A DNA stretch of 39,811 nucleotides from Nautiliaceae bacterium (lineage in GTDB: Bacteria; Campylobacterota; Campylobacteria; Campylobacterales; Nautiliaceae). Position 1 is the stretch's first letter, and each line of letters opens with the position of its first letter. The translations under genes were made by a program, and so were the position numbers. This document shows positions 1-8,855 of the stretch, in pieces. The stretch is taken from assembly GCA_027011225.1 (NCBI GenBank), contig JALVAK010000019.1, positions 1-39,811 on the forward strand, written 5' to 3'. The notes under the pieces were generated by a model. The model ran no database searches. It worked only from the letters and a program-made list of their open reading frames with translations, and had not been told where the DNA came from.

Positions 1-83
1 TTTTGTGTTGCATCGATATTTGTTTGAGCTAAAGCTCCTGTTACTAATAATCCTAATGTAATTACTGATAATTTAAGTTTCAT
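1..83 (-). CDS. Partial exported protein, N-terminus only (MKLKLSVITLGLLVTGALAQTNIDATQ...)
   Basis: Reverse complement of 1-83 starts with ATG (81-83) and encodes a typical signal peptide; RBS-like AAAGGAG just upstream. Runs off the window edge. Confidence 0.75.
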   Translation of the reverse strand, partial: MKLKLSVITLGLLVTGALAQTNIDATQ

Positions 84-130
84 CTTAAACTCCTTTTTCT
101 TTTTTTTTGTTGCATTGAAATTATAAAATA

Positions 131-177
131 AAAGTGTAAACAATTTGTTAATACAATATAAATAAAGTGTTAACAAT
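131..177. repeat. Two near-identical 14-nt direct repeats AAAGTGTAAACAAT (131-144) and AAAGTGTTAACAAT (164-177), possible regulator-binding site
   Basis: 13/14 identity, 33 bp apart, located upstream of the minus-strand exported-protein gene and just after/overlapping the histidine kinase stop codon. Confidence 0.5.
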
Positions 178-1204
178 AATTCTTTAAATCTAAAATAATT
201 GTAGTGCCTTTTTCGTTTGATATTATTTCAATAGGAATTTTTAATTCATCGCATAGCTTTTTTACTATATTCATACCAATTCCAATACCTCTTTCATTTT
301 CTTTATAAAATCTATCAAATACTTTTTTTGGATTTTTTATTCCAATCCCTGTATCTTTTATATAAAGTTTTTTATTTTTAATAAAGATTTTTACATTGCC
401 ATTTTTTTTGTTATATTTAAAAGCATTGCTTATTATATTCTCTATTATTGCATCAAACGCATTTTTATTTATAGTAATTTTGCAATCTGCACTATTTTCA
501 TAAGTAATAGTAGGATATAATGAAGAGTAAAAATGTAATTTTTCATCTATTATACTTTTGATATTAAAAGTTTCTATTTGGTTTGGATTTAGGGATAGAA
601 AATTTTTAAGATTTTCTTGGTATTTTAATATTCTTTTTATATTTTTTTCCATCTCTTCAATTTTTTCTTTATTAGGCGATTTTTTTAAAAGATATAAATT
701 CATTTTAAGGGTTGTAAGAGGTGTGTTTAAATCATGCAAAATATCTTTTATAAATGTTTCATTGAGTTTATAAGCTTCTTTTAAAGGCAATAATAAAATA
801 TACATAAAAACAAAAGTAATAATTAATACAAAAATTACTTCAAAAAGAAAAATTTTTAATATCTTGATTTTTATATCTTTTAATTCTTTTTGGTATATTG
901 TTTTAGAAATAGAGAGTTTTAAGAAGTAATGTTTAAATTGTGGCAAGTTAAAAAGCATATGATAGTTTTTGTCATTTTCATATAAATATAAAACTTTTAA
1001 ATTGTCGTTTTTTTTAACAAAATCAATTTGTATATTTTTGCAATTAAGTTTATATGAGCATATTTCTAAATCTTTTTTTATTTTATCTAGCAAATAATGT
1101 TTTTCTTTTACATATATATTGTAATTTATAGAGCTTATGAGCAAAAATAAAAGCCCAAATATGATAAAAAAACTTAAAGTTAAAAATTTTTTCTCAAATT
1201 TCAA
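170..1204 (-). CDS. Two-component sensor histidine kinase
   Basis: Two TM segments; DHp motif HDLNTPLTTLKMNL; HATPase N box IIENIISNAFKYN, DTGIGI, RGIGIGMNIVKKL. Confidence 0.93.
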   Translation of the reverse strand: MKFEKKFLTLSFFIIFGLLFLLISSINYNIYVKEKHYLLDKIKKDLEICSYKLNCKNIQIDFVKKNDNLKVLYLYENDKNYHMLFNLPQFKHYFLKLSISKTIYQKELKDIKIKILKIFLFEVIFVLIITFVFMYILLLPLKEAYKLNETFIKDILHDLNTPLTTLKMNLYLLKKSPNKEKIEEMEKNIKRILKYQENLKNFLSLNPNQIETFNIKSIIDEKLHFYSSLYPTITYENSADCKITINKNAFDAIIENIISNAFKYNKKNGNVKIFIKNKKLYIKDTGIGIKNPKKVFDRFYKENERGIGIGMNIVKKLCDELKIPIEIISNEKGTTIILDLKNYC

Positions 1205-1820
1205 TTGTATATCCTTCTCCTCTTATATTTTTTATATCAATTCCTAATTTTTGTTTTAGTTTATTGATGTTTACTCTCAAAGATGCATCAGTAGAATCAG
1301 TAATATCTAGTAGTCTTTCTTTTGAGACTATGTTATTTTTATTTGTAATTAGCTCATGGAAAATATCTTTTAATGTTTGGCTTAATGGAATTATTTTTCC
1401 TTCTTTTTTTAAAACTTTATTAATAGGCTCATACTCATAATCTTTAAATTTTATGGTGTTATTATTTTTTTTAATTTTTGCTTTAATTCTTATTAAAAGC
1501 TCTTCTGGCTCAAAAGGTTTTTTAATATAATCTTCGCTTCCTGCTTCAAATGCTTTTGCCATGGTATTTAAATCGGTTAATGCAGTTATAAATATGGTAG
1601 GCGTATTATCGTCTGCGTTTTTAAGGTTTTTTAATACTTCAATTCCGTTTTCATCAGGCAAGTTTATATCAAAAATATATAAATCATATTTATTGTTAAA
1701 TGTTTTCTCATATGCTTCGTTTGCATTATTTGCAATGTCTACTTTGTAGTTTTCAAGCTCTAAAATCTCTTTTAGGGTTTTTGCTAAATCGTAATCATCT
1801 TCTAAAAGCAATATTTTCAT
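1194..1820 (-). CDS. OmpR/PhoB-family response regulator
   Basis: Receiver domain MKILLLEDDYDLAKTLKEIL..YIFDINLPDENG..KKPFEPEEL and winged-helix C-terminus (SLRVNINKLKQKLGIDIKNIRGEGYTI). Overlaps the kinase by 11 nt. Confidence 0.94.
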   Translation of the reverse strand: MKILLLEDDYDLAKTLKEILELENYKVDIANNANEAYEKTFNNKYDLYIFDINLPDENGIEVLKNLKNADDNTPTIFITALTDLNTMAKAFEAGSEDYIKKPFEPEELLIRIKAKIKKNNNTIKFKDYEYEPINKVLKKEGKIIPLSQTLKDIFHELITNKNNIVSKERLLDITDSTDASLRVNINKLKQKLGIDIKNIRGEGYTIEI

Positions 1821-1842
1821 CCATTTCCTTTTTTTGAAATTT

Positions 1843-1848
1843 TATAAT
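1843..1848 (+). promoter_or_regulatory. Putative -10 element TATAAT upstream of hisD
   Basis: TATAAT 26 nt upstream of the hisD ATG at 1874, in a divergent intergenic gap. Confidence 0.4.
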
Positions 1849-1873
1849 AAAATTTCTTAAAAAAAGGCAAAGT

Positions 1874-3178
1874 ATGAAAATACTTGATGTAAATAACCCA
1901 GGATTTGAAAAAGAGTTTGAAGAGATATTAAACAGAGGAAAAATGGATATTGAAGAAGTTGAAGGAATTGTAAAAAATATAATCAATGAAGTAAAAGAAG
2001 AGGGTAATAAAGCACTTTTTAGACATATTGCTAAATTTGATAAATGGACTCCAAAAGATGATAGTGATTTAGAAATAGATAAAAATTTAATGAAAGAAGC
2101 TTATGAGAGGCTTGATGATAAACTTAAAAAAGCACTTCATTTAGCGTATGATAGGATAAAAGCATATCATGAAAAACAGCTTCCAAAATCTTGGATGGAT
2201 TATGAGAAAAATGGCTCAATTCTTGGTCAAAAAGTTACACCAGTTGAAAGAGCTGGAGTATATGTACCAGGAGGGAAAGCATTTTATCCAAGTAGTTTAC
2301 TTATGAATGTAATTCCTGCAATTGTAGCAGGGGTTGATGAGATAATTGTTACAACTCCTGTAATTGAAAATAAACCAAATGAATTACTGCTTGCGGCTCT
2401 TTATATTTGCGGAATGCCAAGGACTTTTAAAGTAGGAGGAGCTAGCGCTATAGCAGCACTTGCTTATGGAACTGAGAGTATTCCAAAAGTAGATGTTATT
2501 ACAGGTCCTGGAAATATTTTTGTTGCTACTGCCAAAAAATTAGTTTATGGGGAAGTTAATATCGATATGATAGCAGGTCCAAGTGAAATTGGAATTATTG
2601 CAGATAGTACTGCTAAGCCAAATTATCTTGCAATTGATTTACTCTCTCAAGCAGAGCATGATGAAATGGCAAGCTCGATTCTTATAACTGATTCAAAAGA
2701 AATAGCAAATTTAACAGCTATTAAGGTAGAAGAGTTTTTAAAAGGGTTAGAAAGAGAGGAAATTGCAAGAAAATCAATTGAAAGTAGAGGCGCTATAATT
2801 GTTACAAATGATATTGATGAGGCAATTGAGCTTATGAATAAAATTGCACCAGAGCATCTTGAAATTATGACGGCAAATCCATTTGAGCTTTTGCCTAAGA
2901 TTAAAAATGCAGGAGCAATTTTCCTTGGTGAAAACACACCTGAGCCAATAGGCGATTATATAGCAGGACCAAATCACACTCTGCCAACTGGAGGTACTGC
3001 AAAATTTTATTCACCTTTGAGTGTTGAAGTATTTATGAAAAAATCATCAATTATCTATTTTAGTAAAAATGCAATTGAAGAAATGGGTAAAGAGTGTGCG
3101 CTTTTAGCTCATACTGAAATGCTTACAGCTCATGAAAAATCAGTATTAGAGAGATTAAATGATAGAGAAGGTGAGTGA
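1874..3178 (+). CDS. hisD: Histidinol dehydrogenase
   Basis: HisD motifs: GVYVPGGKAFYPSSLLMN, DVITGPGNIFVATAKK, DMIAGPSEIGIIAD, GPNHTLPTGGTAKFYSPLSVEVF. Confidence 0.97.
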   Translation: MKILDVNNPGFEKEFEEILNRGKMDIEEVEGIVKNIINEVKEEGNKALFRHIAKFDKWTPKDDSDLEIDKNLMKEAYERLDDKLKKALHLAYDRIKAYHEKQLPKSWMDYEKNGSILGQKVTPVERAGVYVPGGKAFYPSSLLMNVIPAIVAGVDEIIVTTPVIENKPNELLLAALYICGMPRTFKVGGASAIAALAYGTESIPKVDVITGPGNIFVATAKKLVYGEVNIDMIAGPSEIGIIADSTAKPNYLAIDLLSQAEHDEMASSILITDSKEIANLTAIKVEEFLKGLEREEIARKSIESRGAIIVTNDIDEAIELMNKIAPEHLEIMTANPFELLPKIKNAGAIFLGENTPEPIGDYIAGPNHTLPTGGTAKFYSPLSVEVFMKKSSIIYFSKNAIEEMGKECALLAHTEMLTAHEKSVLERLNDREGE

Positions 3179-3572
3179 TTTTATAATCTCACTTCTTCCT
3201 TCTAATTCGATTGTCTTTATTATATATTTAGCTGTTATTGTAATTATTTCTATTTTTTTGATTTTTTTTCTTTCTAAGCTAAAAAAAAATAAGCAAAACA
3301 CTAAAAAAGAACTTACAATTGATGATTTGCTTGAAATTGCAAATTCACCAAAATCTAATACAAAAGATTTAGTATTTGCTTTAGAGTATTTTTTAAGCAA
3401 ATTTTCTATAAAAGATAATGAAGAAAAGTCATTTGAATTATTTAATAAAATTCTAAATCATAAAAATAGGTCTAAAATTTTATTTGATATTTTTCATGGT
3501 AAAATTTTGCCTGCAAATTTAGAATATAAAAATAAGCTCAATAATATTGAAAAGAGGGCATTAAATAAGTAA
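3159..3572 (+). CDS. Small membrane-anchored hypothetical protein
   Basis: ORF overlapping the hisD end by 20 nt; N-terminal TM helix (IVFIIYLAVIVIISIFLIFFL) and soluble helical C-terminus. Confidence 0.7.
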   Translation: MIEKVSDFIISLLPSNSIVFIIYLAVIVIISIFLIFFLSKLKKNKQNTKKELTIDDLLEIANSPKSNTKDLVFALEYFLSKFSIKDNEEKSFELFNKILNHKNRSKILFDIFHGKILPANLEYKNKLNNIEKRALNK

Positions 3573-3592
3573 AGACAGATTAAACTCTGTCT
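3573..3592. terminator. Possible shared hairpin between convergent genes (AGACAGA TTAAAC TCTGTCT)
   Basis: Seven-bp perfect stem, 6-nt loop, in the gap/3' ends of convergent 3159-3572 and rpsO; only weak flanking T/A runs. Confidence 0.35.
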
Positions 3593-3855
3593 CTTAAGTT
3601 TAATTCTGTAATAACTTTTAGATATTTTTGATGATCTTTTTTCTTTAAATATCTCATAAGTCTTTTTCTTTGACCTACTAGTTTAAGAAGACCTAGTCTG
3701 CTTGAGTGGTCATGTTTGTGTTTTTTTAAATGCTCGTTGATTTCATTGATTCTTTCAGTCAAAAGTGCGATTTGAACCGCTGGACTTCCAGTATCTTTTT
3801 CATCATTTCCAAATTTAGCGATAATTTCTCTTTTTTTCGCCGAATCCAAAGCCAT
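3580..3855 (-). CDS. rpsO: 30S ribosomal protein S15
   Basis: [74 protein letters not shown]; strong SD AGGAGG upstream. Confidence 0.98.
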   Translation of the reverse strand: MALDSAKKREIIAKFGNDEKDTGSPAVQIALLTERINEINEHLKKHKHDHSSRLGLLKLVGQRKRLMRYLKKKDHQKYLKVITELNLRDRV

Positions 3856-3948
3856 GTTAGCCTCCTGATTGGTAATTTTGAACTGAAAGTATATCTGTTT
3901 TAATAAAAAAAAGCAAATTTTTGATAAAATTCTTAAAAAAAGGTAAAA

Positions 3949-5511
3949 ATGAAATTATTAATAATATTTTTATCTGTAGTTATGTTTGCTAAAAATATAT
4001 TAATTCTTAATTCTTATTCTGTTCAATTTCCTTGGACTAAAGGTGAGTTAGAGGGAATTTTACAAAACTTTAAACACAAAAAAGATATTAAACTATATAT
4101 AGAATTTATGGATACTAAGCTTTTTGCTCCTACACCTGAGTATATTAATAACTTTTCTAATTATTTAAAAACTAAATACAAAAATTTAAAGTTTGATATA
4201 GTTATTACTACTGATGATAATGCTCTTAGATTTGCTCTTACACATAATAAATTTTTTAAAGATTCTAAAATATTTTTTGCGGGAGTAAATGATTTATGTA
4301 TTGCTAAAATAATTGATAGAAATAGAGTAAGTGGAGTTTTTGAAAAAAAGGAGCCTCTTGCAAATCTTAAATTTTTGAAAAAAGTAGTGCCTGATTTAAA
4401 AAAAGTGTATGTTGTAGCGGATAATTCTAATTCTGCTAATGCTGTTATGAAAGAATATAAAAAAGAGTTAAATAAGGTAAAAAATTTAGAGTTTGTATTT
4501 ATTAATGATGAAAATCTCTCACGAGTTATAAATAAAATTAAAAACTATAAAAACAGCGGTATGCTTCTTTTAACTCCTTTTAGTTTTAAATTAAACTCTC
4601 ATCATATAAATTATAAAAAAGCAATAACACTTATTTCAAATAACTATCCAAAACCAATTGTAATCCATACTGATATTTTAGCATCTTTAGCTAATACTAA
4701 TATAGTAGGGGGAAGAGTTACTGATGCGATATCTCAAGGAAATAGCGTTAGTAAAAAAGTGCTTTTATATTTAAACGGCAAAAAAGTAAAGGATATTCCT
4801 CTTACTTACGAAAAAGCTAATAAAATGTATTTGAATGTTAAAAATTTAAAAAAATTTAATATAGAGCCTGAAAAATTAGGGTATAAAAATGCTGTTTATG
4901 TAAATAAACCCAATGATTATGATAAATACAAAAAATATTTAATGTTTGCATTTCTTGGATTAATCTTTTTAACTCTTTTTGTTATTATGCTTTTGTATAA
5001 AAACTACAAATTAGCACAATATAAAAAAAGTGTTGAGAAGATATCTGAAAAATTAGATAATGATTTAAAAGAAAAATATAAAGATATCTCAAATAATTAC
5101 ACTCATTATTTAGAAATTAAGTTGCAGGCTCTAAGGGATATTATATTAATTATGCTAAGACGTATAAATAAGCTTTATTTAGAAAATGATAATTTTATGA
5201 AAGAATTTATGGTTTTTTATGACTGGGAAAATAATAATCTTTATATTAAAGAATTTTTAAAAAGCTTAGCAACAATATTAAATAAAAATGTTGAAATAAT
5301 AGGAGAAGATTTTGAATTAAATTTGGATAAAATTTTGTTTGCGAAAGTGATGATAGAGCTTTTAGAAGATAATTCTAAGATAATTTTAAAAAATAAAAAG
5401 ATTATTATTAATTATCCGTATAATGTTAATTTTGATTTAAAAAACATTAAAAAAATTTTGGATTTGAATATTGAGCTAAATAAGGATAAATTGGTAATAG
5501 ATTTGGGATAA
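3949..5511 (+). CDS. Membrane sensor-like protein: ABC-substrate-binding-like periplasmic domain, TM, coiled coil and degenerate histidine-kinase-like C-terminus
   Basis: Signal peptide, [19 protein letters not shown] start typical of ABC_sub_bind-like sensor ectodomains, one internal TM ([19 protein letters not shown]). C-terminal region lacks the phospho-acceptor His and ATP-binding G boxes. Confidence 0.7.
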   Translation: MKLLIIFLSVVMFAKNILILNSYSVQFPWTKGELEGILQNFKHKKDIKLYIEFMDTKLFAPTPEYINNFSNYLKTKYKNLKFDIVITTDDNALRFALTHNKFFKDSKIFFAGVNDLCIAKIIDRNRVSGVFEKKEPLANLKFLKKVVPDLKKVYVVADNSNSANAVMKEYKKELNKVKNLEFVFINDENLSRVINKIKNYKNSGMLLLTPFSFKLNSHHINYKKAITLISNNYPKPIVIHTDILASLANTNIVGGRVTDAISQGNSVSKKVLLYLNGKKVKDIPLTYEKANKMYLNVKNLKKFNIEPEKLGYKNAVYVNKPNDYDKYKKYLMFAFLGLIFLTLFVIMLLYKNYKLAQYKKSVEKISEKLDNDLKEKYKDISNNYTHYLEIKLQALRDIILIMLRRINKLYLENDNFMKEFMVFYDWENNNLYIKEFLKSLATILNKNVEIIGEDFELNLDKILFAKVMIELLEDNSKIILKNKKIIINYPYNVNFDLKNIKKILDLNIELNKDKLVIDLG

Positions 5512-5517
5512 AATTGG

Positions 5518-5523
5518 TATAAT
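5518..5523 (+). promoter_or_regulatory. Putative -10 element TATAAT upstream of Rrf2 regulator
   Basis: GGTATAAT 19 nt upstream of the ATG at 5542. Confidence 0.35.
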
Positions 5524-5541
5524 TTTTAAAAAAGGATATAA

Positions 5542-5958
5542 ATGCTTTTTACTAAATCAACTGCATATGCCCTTCAGGCATTAATTGAGCTTTCAAAATA
5601 TGATAAACCTATAGATGTTAATACATTATCTCAAAATACTGATATTCCAAAGCCATTTTTAGCAAAACTTTTGCAAAATTTATCTAAAAAAAATATTATA
5701 AAATCTTTTAAAGGAATTCATGGAGGATTTTTACTTCAAAAAAAACCACAAGATATAAAAATAATTGATATCTTCAAAACAATTGAAGATAAGGATTCAT
5801 TAGTATTTTATTGCTCTTCAAATGCTGATAATTGTACAAGAGGCAGAAGCTCAATTTGCTCTACTCTTCCTTTTTTTACAAAACTTGAAAATGAAGTTGA
5901 AAAAGTTATACAAAAATATACTTTAGAGGATGTTATAAGGATGAGAGCTGATAAATAA
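5542..5958 (+). CDS. Rrf2-family transcriptional regulator with three-Cys cluster-ligand motif
   Basis: MLFTKSTAYALQALIELSKYDKPIDVNTLSQNTDIPKPFLAKLLQNLSKKNIIKSFKGIHGGFLL; C-x6-C-x7-C in YCSSNADNCTRGRSSICS. Confidence 0.93.
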   Translation: MLFTKSTAYALQALIELSKYDKPIDVNTLSQNTDIPKPFLAKLLQNLSKKNIIKSFKGIHGGFLLQKKPQDIKIIDIFKTIEDKDSLVFYCSSNADNCTRGRSSICSTLPFFTKLENEVEKVIQKYTLEDVIRMRADK

Positions 5959-8107
5959 GGTCAAAAACACCTTAAAACTTCTTAGTGAAGTTGCAGATTT
6001 AGGTGTAGTAGTTTTTGTTTTTTCTATACTTTTAATTATAATCGTACCGCTTCCTAGCTCTATTTTAGATTTTTTCTTGACAATTTCACTTGCGGTATCA
6101 GTGCTTATTTTGCTTATTGCGCTTTATATTCCAAAACCTACTGATTTTACAACTTTTCCAACTCTTATATTGATTGTAACTTTGTTTAGATTATCTTTAA
6201 ATATTGCTACTACGCGTATGATTTTGAGTAAAGGTCATGAAGGTCCTGATGCGGTTAGTAAGATAATTACTGCTTTTGGGGAGTTTGTAGTAGGGGGAAA
6301 TTACATTATAGGGATAATAATTTTTATTATTTTGGTAGTTATAAACTTTGTAGTAATAACTCAAGGAGCTACAAGAGTAGCTGAGGTTGCGGCAAGATTT
6401 ACGCTTGATGCATTGCCTGGAAAACAAATGGCAATAGATGCTGATTTAAATGCAGGGCTTATAGATGAAGCAGAAGCTAAAAGAAGAAGAGAAGAGCTTA
6501 TTAAAGAAGCAAATTTTTATGGTGCAATGGATGGGGCTAGCAAGTTTGTAAAAGGTGATGCTATTGCTGGTATTATTATTACTACGGTAAATATTATTGC
6601 TGGATTTTTAATAGGGGTTTTTCAATATGGAATGGATTTGGCTGAGGCTGCTAGAACGTATACTATTTTAACAATTGGAGATGGCTTAGTATCTCAGCTC
6701 CCAGCCCTTATGACTTCAACTGCTACAGGTATTATAATAACTCGTGCAAGTAAAGATGAGAGCAATTTTGCAGAAGGTGTCATTAAACAACTTGCAAAAG
6801 ATTATAAAGTTATGTTTATTGTAGGGGCAATATTGATTTTTATGGCATTTATTCCAGGATTTCCAAAATGGAGTTTGATTTTTGTAGGTAGTGTTTTTAT
6901 AATAACTGGGTATTTAATGATGGAAACACAAAAAGGAGTTGACCCAATTGAATCTCTTTTAAATAAGTTTAGAAAAAAACCACTAATAAAAGAAGAGAAA
7001 AAAGAAAAAAAAGAAGAGAAAAAGGTAGAAAAAAAAGAGTCTGCTGAAGATGAGAAAAAAATATTAGAAGAGATATTAAAAGTAGAGCTTTTAGAGCTTG
7101 ATATAGGGTATCAATTAATAAAAATAGCGGACCCAAATCAAGGTGGAGATTTATTAGATAGAATAAAAGCTATGAGAAAAAAAATTGCAAGTGAGTATGG
7201 ATTTTTGGTGCCTCAAATTAGAATAAAAGACAATTTAAATTTAAAACCAAATGAGTATCAAATATTATTAAAAGGTGTAGAAGTTGCAAGAGGAGAAATA
7301 TATCCAGATAAATATCTTGCTATGGCAACTCCTATGGTAATAGAAGAAATTGATGGAATAAAAGTTAAAGAGCCTGCATTTGGAATAGATGCTATATGGA
7401 TAGATGAGGATAAAAAAGAAGAAGCTTTGATGAATGGATACACGGTAGTAGACCCATCTACTGTTATTGTTACACATTTGAGCGAGGTTATTAAAAAATA
7501 TGCAGAAGAGCTTTTAACTCGTCAAGATATTCAAGAAATTCTTGATAGATTAAAAAAAGATTATCCAGCTATTGTTGAAGATGCAATGAAAGTAGCAAGT
7601 ATTGGTTTAATTCAAAGAGTGCTTAAAAATCTACTTCACGAAAAAGTTCCAATTAAAGATATGATTACTATACTTGAGACAATTGCGGATTTAGCGGAAT
7701 ATACTAAAAATCCAGATGTTATCACTGAGCAAGTCAGAAGTGCTCTAAGTAGAGTGATTACAAAGCTTTATACAGATGAAGATGGGGTTTTAAAACTTAT
7801 AACATTTGATGCAAATACTGAGCAGTATTTAATGAATAAACTAAAACAACAAGGTGAGCAAAAACAATTTATTTTAACAGTTGCTGAGATGAATAAGTTG
7901 GTAGAAGAAGTTAATAACGCCGCAAGTGAGCTTTTGAACAAAGGTATTGCGCCAGTTGTATTAATTGTAGACCCACTTATTAGAAAACCTCTTGCAGAAA
8001 TTTTAGAAAGATTTGGAGTTGATGTAGTTGTATTATCTCACAATGAAATAGACCCAAATGCAAAATTTGAAGTTTTAGGAAGTATTTCAATAGATTTTAA
8101 TTCTTAA
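5948..8107 (+). CDS. flhA: Flagellar type III export apparatus protein FlhA (start uncertain; ORF track starts at TTG 6077)
   Basis: FlhA/FHIPEP signatures ([42 protein letters not shown]). Reading the same frame upstream gives ...[51 protein letters not shown], the conserved first TM segment; in-frame stop at 5942-5944. Confidence 0.93.
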   Translation: MINKVKNTLKLLSEVADLGVVVFVFSILLIIIVPLPSSILDFFLTISLAVSVLILLIALYIPKPTDFTTFPTLILIVTLFRLSLNIATTRMILSKGHEGPDAVSKIITAFGEFVVGGNYIIGIIIFIILVVINFVVITQGATRVAEVAARFTLDALPGKQMAIDADLNAGLIDEAEAKRRREELIKEANFYGAMDGASKFVKGDAIAGIIITTVNIIAGFLIGVFQYGMDLAEAARTYTILTIGDGLVSQLPALMTSTATGIIITRASKDESNFAEGVIKQLAKDYKVMFIVGAILIFMAFIPGFPKWSLIFVGSVFIITGYLMMETQKGVDPIESLLNKFRKKPLIKEEKKEKKEEKKVEKKESAEDEKKILEEILKVELLELDIGYQLIKIADPNQGGDLLDRIKAMRKKIASEYGFLVPQIRIKDNLNLKPNEYQILLKGVEVARGEIYPDKYLAMATPMVIEEIDGIKVKEPAFGIDAIWIDEDKKEEALMNGYTVVDPSTVIVTHLSEVIKKYAEELLTRQDIQEILDRLKKDYPAIVEDAMKVASIGLIQRVLKNLLHEKVPIKDMITILETIADLAEYTKNPDVITEQVRSALSRVITKLYTDEDGVLKLITFDANTEQYLMNKLKQQGEQKQFILTVAEMNKLVEEVNNAASELLNKGIAPVVLIVDPLIRKPLAEILERFGVDVVVLSHNEIDPNAKFEVLGSISIDFNS

Positions 8108-8804
8108 ATGCTATAAAAGTTGCAAAATTATTCCATCTAAAAATTACATCAATATCATTAAATCCTGCATTTTTTAGCATCTCTATATTTTCATTCATAG
8201 TATAAGGAATCAAAACATTCTCAAGCGCTTCTCTTTTTTTTGCTATTTCATATTCTGTATAGCCTTTTTCTTTTTTGTAGTTATAATAAATATCAATCAT
8301 AATTTTATTTAATTTTTTATTTTCCGTTATTAATTTCTCACTCATTAAAAAAATCCCTTCTTTTTTTAATGAATTATAAATTTTTTGTATTAATTTTTCT
8401 CTTTTTAGGGGTCTTATAAATTGAATAGTATAATTAGCTATAATTGCTTTAGCTTTAGGCAATTCATACTCTAAAAAGTCTGCTTCAATAAATTTTGCAT
8501 TACTTCCAAAAGCTTTTGCTTTTTGAATAGCTTTTTTTACCATTGCGCTTGAGTTATCAAGCCCTATTAGATTTAAATTATCTATTTTTTTACTAAGCTC
8601 TATTAAAAAAGTTCCAGTAGAGCTTCCTAAATCTATTACTAAATCATTTTCTTTTAAAAAATTTTTAAGTATTTCAATTTGAAGTTTTAAATTTTCTTTA
8701 TAAAAAGGTATACTTCTATCTAGCATATCATCAAAAACATTTGCAACTTCTTCATCAAATTCAAATTGTTTAGTAATAGGTTTATTAAAAATGTTGTCTT
8801 TCAC
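8097..8804 (-). CDS. cmoA: Carboxy-S-adenosyl-L-methionine synthase-like methyltransferase
   Basis: [53 protein letters not shown]; CmoA-like layout. Confidence 0.85.
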   Translation of the reverse strand: MKDNIFNKPITKQFEFDEEVANVFDDMLDRSIPFYKENLKLQIEILKNFLKENDLVIDLGSSTGTFLIELSKKIDNLNLIGLDNSSAMVKKAIQKAKAFGSNAKFIEADFLEYELPKAKAIIANYTIQFIRPLKREKLIQKIYNSLKKEGIFLMSEKLITENKKLNKIMIDIYYNYKKEKGYTEYEIAKKREALENVLIPYTMNENIEMLKNAGFNDIDVIFRWNNFATFIAFKN

Positions 8805-8817
8805 TTCTATCCTTTGA

Positions 8818-8823
8818 TATAAT
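8818..8823 (+). promoter_or_regulatory. Putative -10 element TATAAT upstream of metY-like gene
   Basis: TATAAT 33 nt before the ATG at 8856. Confidence 0.3.
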
Positions 8824-8855
8824 TTGAATAGATTTTATCAAAAAAAGGCTATTTT

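Noticed and set aside
558-773. Plus-strand 71-aa ORF antisense to the histidine kinase
   Set aside because: Lies wholly inside a well-supported opposite-strand CDS; hydrophobic low-complexity product, no RBS or family motif.
2647-2977. Minus-strand ORFs of 96 and 67 aa inside hisD
   Set aside because: Shadow ORFs of hisD; no recognisable domains.
3155-3400. Minus-strand 81-aa ORF opposite the small membrane protein
   Set aside because: Antisense to the more plausible operon-linked ORF 3159-3572, no independent signal.
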